From Coriaria nepalensis (taxonomy: Eukaryota > Streptophyta > Magnoliopsida > Cucurbitales > Coriariaceae): a DNA stretch of 64,000 nucleotides. Made by a program: the position numbers and the translations under genes. Position 1 is the first letter of the stretch. Each line of letters starts with the position of its first letter. Of the stretch, positions 39,401-51,628 are shown in pieces. The stretch is from assembly GCA_027186245.1 (NCBI GenBank), contig CP114483.1, forward strand, positions 13,350,220 to 13,414,219. The letters are read 5' to 3'. The notes below the pieces were generated by a model, which was given only the letters and a program-made list of their open reading frames with translations, ran no database searches and was not told the origin of the DNA.

Positions 39401-42400
39401 TGACATGAAAAGACTGAATGACATGCTTTTTAAGGCTAAAGGAAGAATGCATTGTTGTCTTCAATAGATTAATTGCAAGTTATGTAAGAAAATCATGTTT
39501 GAAGGGCGAAAATAGAATTCGTTCGGGTTAATTAAAATGATTTCATGACTACAAGAGACTCAATGACATGATTTTAAGGCTAAACAAATGCGCTGTTGCC
39601 TTGAATCGATCAACGGCAAGTTATGCACGAAAGTCATGTTTAAACTGCGAATTTCGTACGAAGTGATATTGAATGATTTAATGACTAAAAGAGACGCAAT
39701 AATACGACTTTAAGTCTAAAAAAATGCATAGTTTTCTTCAATAGATCATTTGCAAGTTATGCATGAAAGTCGTGTTTTAAATGCAAACATAGAATTGGTT
39801 CGACGTGCTTTCAAACAATTTAATGACATGAAAAGACTGAATGACATGCTTTTTAAGGCTAAAGGAATGCATTGTTGTCTTCAATAGATTAATTGCAAGT
39901 TATGTAAGAAAATTATGTTTGAAGGGCGAAAATAGAATTCGTCCGGCTTAATTTAGAATGATTTCATGATTACAAGAGACTCAATGAAATGATTTTAAGG
40001 CTAAACAAATGCGTTGTTGCCTTGAATCGATCAACGGCAAGTTATGGACGAAAGTCATGTTTAAACTGCGAATTTCGTACGAAGTGATATTGAATGATTT
40101 AATCACTAAAAGAGACGCAATAATACGACTTTAAGTGTAAAAAAATGCATAGTTTTCTTCAATAGATCATTTGCAAGTAATGCATGAAACTCGTGTTTTA
40201 AATGCAAACATAGAATTGGTTCGACGTGCTTTCAAACAATTTAATGACATGAAAAGACTGAATGACATGCTTTTTAAGGCTAAAGGAAGAATGCATTGTT
40301 GTCTTCAATAGATTAATTGCAAGTTATGTAAGAAAATCATGTTTGAAGGGCGAAAATAGAATTCGTTCGGCTTAATTAAAATGATTTCATGACTACAAGA
40401 GACTCAATGACATGATTTTAAGGCTAAACAAATGCGATGTTGCCTTGAATCGATCAACGGCAAGTTATGCACGAAAGTCATGTTTAAACTGCGAATTTCG
40501 TACGAAGTGATATTGAATGATTTAAATGACTAAAAGAGACGCAATAATACGACTTTAAGTCTAAAAAAATGCATAGTTTTCTTCAGTAGATCATTTGCAA
40601 GTTATGCATGAAAGTCGTGTTTTAAATGCAAACATAGAATTGGTTCGACGTGCTTTCAAACAATTTAATGACATGAAAAGACTGAATGACATGCTTTTTA
40701 AGGCTAAAGGAATGCATTGTTGTCTTCAATAGATTAATTGCAAGTTATGTAAGAAAATCATGTTTGAAGGGCGAAAATAGAATTCGTTCGGATTAATTTA
40801 GAATGATTTCATGATTACAGGAGACTCAATGACATGATTTTAAGGCTAAACAAATGCGTTGTTGCCTTGAATCGATCAACGGCAAGTTATGCACGAAAGT
40901 CATGTTTAAACTGCGAATTTCGTACGAAGTGATATTGAATGATTTAATCACTAAAAGAGACGCAATAATACGACTTTAAGTGTAAAAAAATGCATAGTTT
41001 TCTTCAATAGATCATTTGCAAGTAATGCATGAAACTCGTGTTTTAAATGCAAACATAGAATTGGTTCGACGTGCTTTCAAACAATTTAATGACATGAAAA
41101 GACTGAATGACATGCTTTTTAAGGCTAAAGGAAGAATGCATTGTTGTCTTCAATAGATTAATTGCAAGTTATGTAAGAAAATCATGTTTGAAGGGCGAAA
41201 ATAGAATTCGTTCGGGTTAATTAAAATGATTTCATGACTACAAGAGACTCAATGACATGATTTTAAGGCTAAACAAATGCGCTGTTGCCTTGAATCGATC
41301 AACGGCAAGTTATGCACGAAAGTCATGTTTAAACTGCGAATTTCGTACGAAGTGATATTGAATGATTTAATGACTAAAAGAGACGCAATAATACGACTTT
41401 AAGTCTAAAAAAATGCATAGTTTTCTTCAATAGATCATTTGCAAGTTATGCATGAAAGTCGTGTTTTAAATGCAAACATAGAATTGGTTCGACGTGCTTT
41501 CAAACAATTTAATGACATGAAAAGACTGAATGACATGCTTTTTAAGGCTAAAGGAATGCATTGTTGTCTTCAATAGATTAATTGCAAGTTATGTAAGAAA
41601 ATTATGTTTGAAGGGCGAAAATAGAATTCGTCCGGCTTAATTTAGAATGATTTCATGATTACAAGAGACTCAATGAAATGATTTTAAGGCTAAACAAATG
41701 CGTTGTTGCCTTGAATCGATCAACGGCAAGTTATGGACGAAAGTCATGTTTAAACTGCGAATTTCGTACGAAGTGATATTGAATGATTTAATCACTAAAA
41801 GAGACGCAATAATACGACTTTAAGTGTAAAAAAATGCATAGTTTTCTTCAATAGATCATTTGCAAGTAATGCATGAAACTCGTGTTTTAAATGCAAACAT
41901 AGAATTGGTTCGACGTGCTTTCAAACAATTTAATGACATGAAAAGACTGAATGACATGCTTTTTAAGGCTAAAGGAAGAATGCATTGTTGTCTTCAATAG
42001 ATTAATTGCAAGTTATGTAAGAAAATCATGTTTGAAGGGCGAAAATAGAATTCGTTCGGCTTAATTAAAATGATTTCATGACTACAAGAGACTCAATGAC
42101 ATGATTTTAAGGCTAAACAAATGCGCTGTTGCCTTGAATCGATCAACGGCAAGTTATGCACGAAAGTCATGTTTAAACTGCGAATTTCGTACGAAGTGAT
42201 ATTGAATGATTTAATGACTAAAAGAGACGCAATAATACGACTTTAAGTCTAAAAAAATGCATAGTTTTCTTCAGTAGATCATTTGCAAGTTATGCATGAA
42301 AGTCGTGTTTTAAATGCAAACATAGAATTGGTTCGACGTGCTTTCAAACAATTTAATGACATGAAAAGACTGAATGATATGCTTTTTAAGGCTAAAGGAA

Positions 42401-43663
42401 TGCATTGTTGTCTTCAATAGATTAATTGCAAGTTATGTAAGAAAATCATGTTTGAAGGGCGAAAATAGAATTCGTTCGGATTAATTTAGAATGATTTCAT
42501 GATTACAGGAGACTCAATGACATGATTTTAAGGCTAAACAAATGCGTTGTTGCCTTGAATCGATCAACGGCAAGTTATGCACGAAAGTCATGTTTAAACT
42601 GCGAATTTCGTACGAAGTGATATTGAATGATTTAATCACTAAAAGAGACGCAATAATACGACTTTAAGTGTAAAAAAATGCATAGTTTTCTTCAATAGAT
42701 CATTTGCAAGTAATGCATGAAACTCGTGTTTTAAATGCAAACATAGAATTGGTTCGACGTGCTTTCAAACAATTTAATGACATGAAAAGACTGAATGACA
42801 TGCTTTTTAAGGCTAAAGGAAGAATGCATTGTTGTCTTCAATAGATTAATTGCAAGTTATGTAAGAAAATCAAGTTTGAAGGGCGAAAATAGAATTCGTT
42901 CGGCTTAATTAAAATGATTTCATGACTACAAGAGACTCAATGACATGATTTTAAGGCTAAACAAATGCGCTGTTGCCTTGAATCGATCAACGGCAAGTTA
43001 TGCACGAAAGTCATGTTTAAACTGCGAATTTCGTACGAAGTGATATTGAATGATTTAATGACTAAAAGAGACGCAATAATACGACTTTAAGTCTAAAAAA
43101 ATGCATAGTTTTCTTCAATAGATCATTTGCAAGTTATGCATGAAAGTCGTGTTTTAAATGCAAACATAGAATTGGTTCGACGTGCTTTCAAACAATTTAA
43201 TGACATGAAAAGACTGAATGACATGCTTTTTAAGGCTAAAGGAATGCATTGTTGTCTTCAATAGATTAATTGCAAGTTATGTAAGAAAATCATGTTTGAA
43301 GGGCGAAAATAGAATTCGTTCAGATTAATTTAGAATGATTTCATGATTACAGGAGACTCAATGACATGATTTTAAGGCTAAACAAATGCGTTGTTGCCTT
43401 GAATCGATCAACGGCCAGTTATGCACGAAAGTCATGTTTAAACTGCGAATTTGGTACGAAGTGATATTGAATGATTTAATGACTAAAAGAGACGCAATAA
43501 TACGACTTTAAGTCTAAAAAAATGCATAGTTTTCTTCAGTAGATCATTTGCAAGTTATGCATGAAAGTCGTGTTTTAAATGCAAACATAGAATTGGTTCG
43601 ACGTGCTTTCAAACAATTTAATGACATGAAAAGACTGAATGACATGCTTTTTAAGGCTAAAAT
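36493..43663 (+). repeat. Zone 4: units marked by a 3-bp AGA insertion
   Basis: Unit starts: 36493, 36913, 37334, 37758, 38178, 38602, 39022, 39446, 39866, 40290, 40711, 41135, 41555, 41979, 42399, 42823, 43243. In eight places (ends of C just before 36493, 37758, 38602, 39446, 40290, 41135, 41979 and 42823) AAAGGAATGC becomes AAAGGAAGAATGC. From 37758 onward the insertion occurs in every second unit, so the period is about 844 bases (420 + 424). Superimposed is a four-unit pattern with TTCGGCTTAATT, GGATTAATTTAG with ACAGGAG, TTCGGGTTAATT, and TCCGGCTTAATTTAG with TGAAATG. Confidence 0.87.
38602..41978 (+). repeat. Four-unit block (1688/1689 bp), two tandem copies
   Basis: Units at 38602, 39022, 39446 and 39866 (1688 bp) are repeated at 40290, 40711, 41135 and 41555 (1689 bp). 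Matching markers in order are GCGATGTTG with CAGTAG; GGATTAATTTAG with ACAGGAG and the AGA insertion; TTCGGGTTAATT with GCGCTGTTG; and AAATTATG, TCCGG, TGAAATG, TATGGACG and the AGA insertion. The extra base in the second copy is an A in TTTAAATGAC near 40524. Partial, more diverged repeats extend on both sides. Confidence 0.87.
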
Positions 43664-46185
43664 AATGCATTGTTGTCTTCAATAGATTAATTGCAAGTTA
43701 TGTAAGAAAATCATGTTTGAAGGGCGAAAATAGAATTCGTTCGGATTAATTAAAATGATTTCATGACTACAAGAGACTCAATGACATGATTTTAAGGCTA
43801 AACAAATGTGTTGTTGCCTTGAATCGATCAACGGCAAGTTATGCACGAAAGTCATGTTTAAACTGCGAATTTCGTACGAAGTGATATTGAATGATTTAAT
43901 GACTAAAAGAGACGCAATAATACGACTTTAGGTCTAAAAAAAAGCATAGTTTTCTTCAATAGATCATTTGCAAGTTATGCATGAAAGTCGTGTTTTAAAT
44001 GCAAACATAGAATTGGTTCGACGTGCTTTCAAACAATTTAATGACATGAAAAGACTGAATGACATGCTTTTTAAGGCTAAAGGAATGCATTGTTGTCTTC
44101 AATAGATTAATTGCAAGTTATGTAAGAAAATCATGTTTGAAGGGCGAAAATAAAATTCGTTCGGCTTAATGAAAATGATTTCATGACTACAAGAGACTCA
44201 ATGACATGATTTTAAGGCTAAACAAATGTGTTGTTGCCTTGAATCGATCGACGGCAAGTTATCCACGAAAGTCATGTTTAAACTGTGAATTTCGTACGAA
44301 GTGATATTGAATGATTTAATGACTAAAAGAGACGCAATAATACGACTTTAAGTCTAAAAAAATGCATAGTTTTCTTCAATAGATCATTTGCAAGTTATGT
44401 ATGAAAGTCGTGTTTTAAATGCAAACATAGAATTGGTTCGACGTGCTTTCAAACAATTTAATGACATGAAAAGACTGAATGACATGCTTTTTAAGGCTAA
44501 AGGAATGCATTGTTGTCTTCAATAGATTAATTGCAAGTTATGTAAGAAAATCATGTTTGAAGGGCGAAAATAGAATTCGTTCGGATTAATTTAGAATGAT
44601 TTCATGATTACAAGAGACTCAATGACATGATTTTAAGGCTAAACAAATGCGTTGTTGCCTTGAATCGATCAACGGCAAGTTATGCACGAAAGTCATGTTT
44701 AAACTGCGAATTTCGTACGAAGTGATATTGAATGATTTAATCACTAAAAGAGACGCAATAATACGACTTTAAGTGTAAAAAAATGCATAGTTTTCTTCAA
44801 TAGATCATTTGCAAGTAATGCATGAAACTCGTGTTTTAAATGCAAACATAGAATTGGTTCGACGTGCTTTCAAACAATTTAATGACATGAAAAGACTGAA
44901 TGACATGCTTTTTAAGGCTAAAGGAATGCATTGTTGTCTTCAATAGATTAATTGCAAGTTATGTAAGAAAATCATGTTTGAAGGGCGAAAATAAAATTCG
45001 TTCGGCTTAATTAAAATGATTTCATGACTACAAGAGACTCAATCACATGATTTTAAGGCTAAACAAATGTGTTGTTGCCTTGAATCGATCAACGGCAAGT
45101 TACCCACGAAAGTCATGTTTAGACTGCGAATTTCGTACGAAGTGATATTGAATGATTTAATGACTAAAAGAGACGCAATAATACGACTTTAAGTCTAAAA
45201 AAATGCATAGTTTTCTTCAATAGATCATTTGCAAGTTATGCATGAAAGTTGTGTTTAAAATGCAAACATAGAATTGGTTCGACGTGCTTTCAAACAATTT
45301 AATGACATGAAAAGACTGAATGACATGCTTTTTAAGGCTAAAGGAATGCATTGTTGTCTTCAATAGATTAATTGCAAGTTATGTAAGAAAATCATGTTTG
45401 AAGGGCGAAAATAGAATTCGTTCGGCTTAATTAAAATGATTTCATGACTACAAGAGACTCAATGACATGATTTTAAGGCTAAACAAATGTGTTGTTGCCT
45501 TGAATCGATCAACGGCAAGTTATGCACGAAAGTCAAGTTCTAACTGCGAATTTCGTACGAAGTGATATTGAATGATTTAATGACTAAAAGAGACGCAATA
45601 ATACGACTTTAATTCTAAAAAAATGCATAGTTTTCTTCAGTAGATCATTTGCAAGTTATGCATGAAAGTCGTGTTTTAAATGCAAACATAGAATTGGTTC
45701 GACGTGCTTTCAAACAATTTAATGACATGAAAAGACTGAATGACATGCTTTTTAAGGCTAAAAGGAATGCATTGTTGTCTTCAATAGATTAATTGCAAGT
45801 TATGTAAGAAAATCAAGTTTGAAGGGCGAAAATAGAATTCGTTCGGCTTAATTAAAATGATTTCATGACTACAAGAGACTCAATGACATGATTTTAAGGC
45901 TAAACAAATGCGTTGTTGCCTTGAATCGATCAACGGCAAGTTATGCACGAAAGTCATATTTAAACTGCGAATTTCGTACGAAGTGATATTGAATGATTTA
46001 ATCACTAAAAGAGACGCAATAACACGACTTTAAGTCTAAAAAAATGCATAGTTTTCTTCAGTAGATCATTTGCAAGTTATGCATGAAAGTCGTGTTTTAA
46101 ATGCAAACATAGAATTGGTTCGACGTGCTTTCAAACAATTTAATGACATGAAAAGACTGAATGACATGCTTTTTAAGGCTAAAGG
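43664..46185 (+). repeat. Six-unit block, copy 1 (2522 bp)
   Basis: Units at 43664, 44084, 44504, 44925, 45345 and 45766. Ordered private markers: AGGTCTAAAAAAAAGC; ATAAAATTCG with TTAATGAAAATG and TATCCACG; a GGATTAATTTAG unit with ATCACTAA; AATCACATGATT with TTACCCACG and TTTAGACTGCG; GTCAAGTTCTAAC with TTTAATTCTA; and ATCAAG with TCATATTTAAAC and AATAACACG. The block recurs immediately downstream. This copy has an extra A in GGCTAAAAGG near 45763. Confidence 0.9.
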
Positions 46186-48706
46186 AATGCATTGTTGTCT
46201 TCAATAGATTAATTGCAAGTTATGTAAGAAAATCATGTTTGAAGGGCGAAAATAGAATTCGTTCGGATTAATTAAAATGATTTCATGACTACAAGAGACT
46301 CAATGACATGATTTTAAGGCTAAACAAATGTGTTGTTGCCTTGAATCGATCAACGGCAAGTTATGCACGAAAGTCATGTTTAAACTGCGAATTTCGTACG
46401 AAGTGATATTGAATGATTTAATGACTAAAAGAGACGCAATAATACGACTTTAGGTCTAAAAAAAAGCATAGTTTTCTTCAATAGATCATTTGCAAGTTAT
46501 GCATGAAAGTCGTGTTTTAAATGCAAACATAGAATTGGTTCGACGTGCTTTCAAACAATTTAATGACATGAAAAGACTGAATGACATGCTTTTTAAGGCT
46601 AAAGGAATGCATTGTTGTCTTCAATAGATTAATTGCAAGTTATGTAAGAAAATCATGTTTGAAGGGCGAAAATAAAATTCGTTCGGCTTAATGAAAATGA
46701 TTTCATGACTACAAGAGACTCAATGACATGATTTTAAGGCTAAACAAATGTGTTGTTGCCTTGAATCGATCGACGGCAAGTTATCCACGAAAGTCATGTT
46801 TAAACTGTGAATTTCGTACGAAGTGATATTGAATGATTTAATGACTAAAAGAGACGCAATAATACGACTTTAAGTCTAAAAAAATGCATAGTTTTCTTCA
46901 ATAGATCATTTGCAAGTTATGTATGAAAGTCGTGTTTTAAATGCAAACATAGAATTGGTTCGACGTGCTTTCAAACAATTTAATGACATGAAAAGACTGA
47001 ATGACATGCTTTTTAAGGCTAAAGGAATGCATTGTTGTCTTCAATAGATTAATTGCAAGTTATGTAAGAAAATCATGTTTGAAGGGCGAAAATAGAATTC
47101 GTTCGGATTAATTTAGAATGATTTCATGATTACAAGAGACTCAATGACATGATTTTAAGGCTAAACAAATGCGTTGTTGCCTTGAATCGATCAACGGCAA
47201 GTTATGCACGAAAGTCATGTTTAAACTGCGAATTTCGTACGAAGTGATATTGAATGATTTAATCACTAAAAGAGACGCAATAATACGACTTTAAGTGTAA
47301 AAAAATGCATAGTTTTCTTCAATAGATCATTTGCAAGTAATGCATGAAACTCGTGTTTTAAATGCAAACATAGAATTGGTTCGACGTGCTTTCAAACAAT
47401 TTAATGACATGAAAAGACTGAATGACATGCTTTTTAAGGCTAAAGGAATGCATTGTTGTCTTCAATAGATTAATTGCAAGTTATGTAAGAAAATCATGTT
47501 TGAAGGGCGAAAATAAAATTCGTTCGGCTTAATTAAAATGATTTCATGACTACAAGAGACTCAATCACATGATTTTAAGGCTAAACAAATGTGTTGTTGC
47601 CTTGAATCGATCAACGGCAAGTTACCCACGAAAGTCATGTTTAGACTGCGAATTTCGTACGAAGTGATATTGAATGATTTAATGACTAAAAGAGACGCAA
47701 TAATACGACTTTAAGTCTAAAAAAATGCATAGTTTTCTTCAATAGATCATTTGCAAGTTATGCATGAAAGTTGTGTTTAAAATGCAAACATAGAATTGGT
47801 TCGACGTGCTTTCAAACAATTTAATGACATGAAAAGACTGAATGACATGCTTTTTAAGGCTAAAGGAATGCATTGTTGTCTTCAATAGATTAATTGCAAG
47901 TTATGTAAGAAAATCATGTTTGAAGGGCGAAAATAGAATTCGTTCGGCTTAATTAAAATGATTTCATGACTACAAGAGACTCAATGACATGATTTTAAGG
48001 CTAAACAAATGTGTTGTTGCCTTGAATCGATCAACGGCAAGTTATGCACGAAAGTCAAGTTCTAACTGCGAATTTCGTACGAAGTGATATTGAATGATTT
48101 AATGACTAAAAGAGACGCAATAATACGACTTTAATTCTAAAAAAATGCATAGTTTTCTTCAGTAGATCATTCGCAAGTTATGCATGAAAGTCGTGTTTTA
48201 AATGCAAACATAGAATTGGTTCGACGTGCTTTCAAACAATTTAATGACATGAAAAGACTGAATGACATGCTTTTTAAGGCTAAAGGAATGCATTGTTGTC
48301 TTCAATAGATTAATTGCAAGTTATGTAAGAAAATCAAGTTTGAAGGGCGAAAATAGAATTCGTTCGGCTTAATTAAAATGATTTCATGACTACAAGAGAC
48401 TCAATGACATGATTTTAAGGCTAAACAAATGCGTTGTTGCCTTGAATCGATCAACGGCAAGTTATGCACGAAAGTCATATTTAAACTGCGAATTTCGTAC
48501 GAAGTGATATTGAATGATTTAATCACTAAAAGAGACGCAATAACACGACTTTAAGTCTAAAAAAATGCATAGTTTTCTTCAGTAGATCATTTGCAAGTTA
48601 TGCATGAAAGTCGTGTTTTAAATGCAAACATAGAATTGGTTCGACGTGCTTTCAAACAATTTAATGACATGAAAAGACTGAATGACATGCTTTTTAAGGC
48701 TAAAGG
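46186..48706 (+). repeat. Six-unit block, copy 2 (2521 bp)
   Basis: Units at 46186, 46606, 47026, 47447, 47867 and 48287 repeat copy 1 in the same order with all its private markers, at an offset of 2521-2522 bases. The only differences I noticed by eye are the extra A in copy 1 and CATTCGCAAG in copy 2 (near 48171) against CATTTGCAAG. Such high identity across six otherwise distinguishable units indicates a recent segmental duplication inside the array. Confidence 0.9.
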
Positions 48707-51628
48707 AATGCATTGTTTTCTTCAATAGATTAATTGCAAGTTATGTAAGAAAATCATGTTTGAAGTGCGAAAATAGAATTCGTTCGGATTAATTTAGAAT
48801 GATTTCATGATTACAAGAGACTCAATGACATGATTTTAAGGCCAAACAAATGCGTTGTTGCCTTGAATCGATCAACGGCAAGTTATGCACGAAAGTCATG
48901 TTTAAACTGTGAATTTCGTACGAAGTGATATTGAATGATTTAATGACTAAAAGAGACGCAATAACACGACTTTAAGTCTAAAAAAATGCGTAGTTTTCTT
49001 CAGTAGATCATTTGCAAGTTATGCATGAAAGTCGTGTTTTAAATGCAAACATAGAATTGGTTCGACGTGCTTTCAAACAATTTAATGACATGAAAAGACT
49101 GAATGACATGCTTTTTAAGGCTAAAGGAATGCATTGTTGTCTTCAATAGATTAATTGCAAGTTAAGGGCGAAAATAGAATTCGTTCGGCTTAATTAAAAT
49201 GATTTCATGACTACAAGAGACTCAATGACATGATTTTAAGGCTAAACAAATGTGTTGTTGCCTTGAATCGATCAACGGCGAGTTATGCACGAAAGTCATG
49301 TTTAAACTGCGAATTTCGTACGAAGTGATATTGAATGATTTAATGACTAAAAGAGACGCAATAATATGACTTTAAGTGTAAAAGAATGCATAGTTTTCTT
49401 CAGTAGATCATTTGCAAGTTATGCATGAAAGTCGTGTTTCAAATGCAAACATAGAATTGGTTCGACGTGCTTTCAAACAATTTAATGACATGAAAAGACT
49501 GAATGACATGCTTTTTAAGGCTAAAGGACGGCATTGTTGTCTTCAATAGATTAATTGCAAGTTATGTAAGAAAATCATGTTTGAAGGGCGAAAATAAAAT
49601 TCGTTCGGCTTAATTAAAATGATTTCATGACTACAAGAGACTCAATGACATGATTTTAAGGCTAAACAAATGCGCTGTTGCCTTGAATCGATCAACGGCA
49701 AGTTATGCACGAAAGTCATGTTTAAACTGCGAATTTCGTACGAAGTGATATTGAATGATTTAATGACTAAAAGAGACGCAATAATACGACTTTAAATCTA
49801 AAAAAATGCATAGTTTTCTTCAATAGATCATTTGCAAGTTATGCATGAAAGTTGTGTTTTAAATGCAAACATAGAATTGGTTCGACGTGCTTTCAAACAA
49901 TTTAATGACATGAAAAGACTGAATGACATGCTTTTTAAGGCTAAAGGAATGCATTGTTGTCTTGAATAGATTAATTGCAAGTTATGTAAGAAAATTATGT
50001 TTGAAGGGCGAAAATAGAGTTCGTTCGGCTTAATTAAAATGATTTCATGACTACAAGAGACTCAATGACATGATTTTAAGGCTAAACAAATGTGTTGTTG
50101 CCTTGAATCGATCAACGGCAAGTTATGCACGAAAGTCATGTTTAAACTGCGAATTTCGTATGAAGTGATATTGAATGATTTAATGACTAAAAGAGACGCA
50201 ATAATACGACTTTAAGTGTAAAAGAATGCATAGTTTTCTTCAGTAGATCATTTGCAAGTTATGCATGAAAGTCGTGTTTCAAATGCAAACATAGAATTGG
50301 TTCGACGTGCTTTCAAACAATTTAATGACATGAAAAGACTGAATGACATGCTTTTTAAGGCTAAAGGACGGCATTGTTGTCTTCAATAGATTAATTGCAA
50401 GTTATGTAAGAAAATCATGTTTGAAGGGCGAAAACAAAATTCGTTCGGCTTAATTAAAATGATTTCATGACTACAAGAGACTCAATGACATGATTTTAAG
50501 GCTAAACAAATGCGCTGTTGCCTTGAATCGATCAACGGCAAGTTATGCACGAAAGTCATGTTTAAACTGCGAATTTCGTACGAAGTGATATTGAATGATT
50601 TAATGACTAAAAGAGATGCAATAATATGACTTTAAGTCTAAAAAAATGCATAGTTTTCTTCAATAGATCATTTGCAAGTTATGCATGAAAGTCGTGTTTT
50701 TAATTGCAAACATAGAATTGGTTCGACGTGCTTTCAAACAATTTAATGACATGAAAAGACTGAATGACATGCTTTTTAAGGCTAAAGGAATGCATTGTTG
50801 TCTTCAATAGATTAATTGCAAGTTATGTAAGAAAATTATGTTTGAAGGGCGAAAATAGAATTCGTTCGGCTTAATTAAAATGATTTCATGACTACAAGAG
50901 ACTCAATGACATGATTTTAAGGCTAAACAAATGTGTTGTTGCCTTGAATCGATCAACGGCAAGTTATGCACGAAAGTCATGTTTAAACTGCGAATTTCGT
51001 ACGAAGTGATATTGAATGATTTAATGACTAAAAGAGACGCAATAATACCGCTTTAAGTCTAAAAAATGCATAGTTTTCTTCAATAGATCATTTGCAAGTT
51101 ATGCATGAAAGTCGTGTTTTAAATGCAAACATAGAATTGGTTCGACGTGGTTTCAAACAATTTAATGACCTGAAAAGACTGAATGACATGCTTTTTAAGG
51201 CTAAAGGAATGCATTGTTGTCTTCAATAGATTAATTGCAAGTTATATAAGAAAATCTTGTTTGAAGGGCGAAAATAGAATTCGTTCGGATTAATTTAGAA
51301 TGATTTCATGATTACAAGAGACTCAATGACATGATTTTAAGGCTAAACAAATGCGTTGTTGCCTTGAATCGATCAACGGCAAGTTATGCACGAAAGTCAT
51401 GTTTAAACTGCGAATTTCGTACGAAGTGATATTGAATGATTTAATGACTAAAAGAGACGCAATAATACGACTTTAAGTCTAAAAAAATGCATAGTTTTCT
51501 TCAGTAGATCATTTGCAAGTTATGCATGAAAGTCGTGTTTTAAATGCAAACATAGAATTGGTTCGACGTGCTTTCAAACAATTTAATGACATGAAAAGAC
51601 TGAATGACATGCTTTTTAAGGCTAAAGG
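48707..51628 (+). repeat. Zone 6: mixed units between the large blocks
   Basis: Unit starts: 48707, 49128, 49528, 49948, 50368, 50789, 51208. The units at 49128-49947 and 49948-50788 form a dimer repeat: the first member has AAAGAATGC and CGTGTTTCAAATG in C, and the second begins with ACGGCATTG instead of AATGCATTG. Small indels occur: 20 bases lost in the unit at 49128, one T gained in GTGTTTTTAATTGC near 50700, and one A lost in the A tract near 51061. GAATTC is lost in the units at 49528, 49948 and 50368. Confidence 0.85.
49128..49527 (+). repeat. Unit with 20-bp deletion in subunit A (400 bp)
   Basis: In this unit AATTGCAAGTTA runs directly into AGGGCGAAAATAG, skipping the 20 bases that every other complete unit has between them. 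The rest of the unit is intact. The equivalent unit one dimer later (49948) does not have the deletion, so it arose after that duplication or was repaired away from the second copy. Confidence 0.92.
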
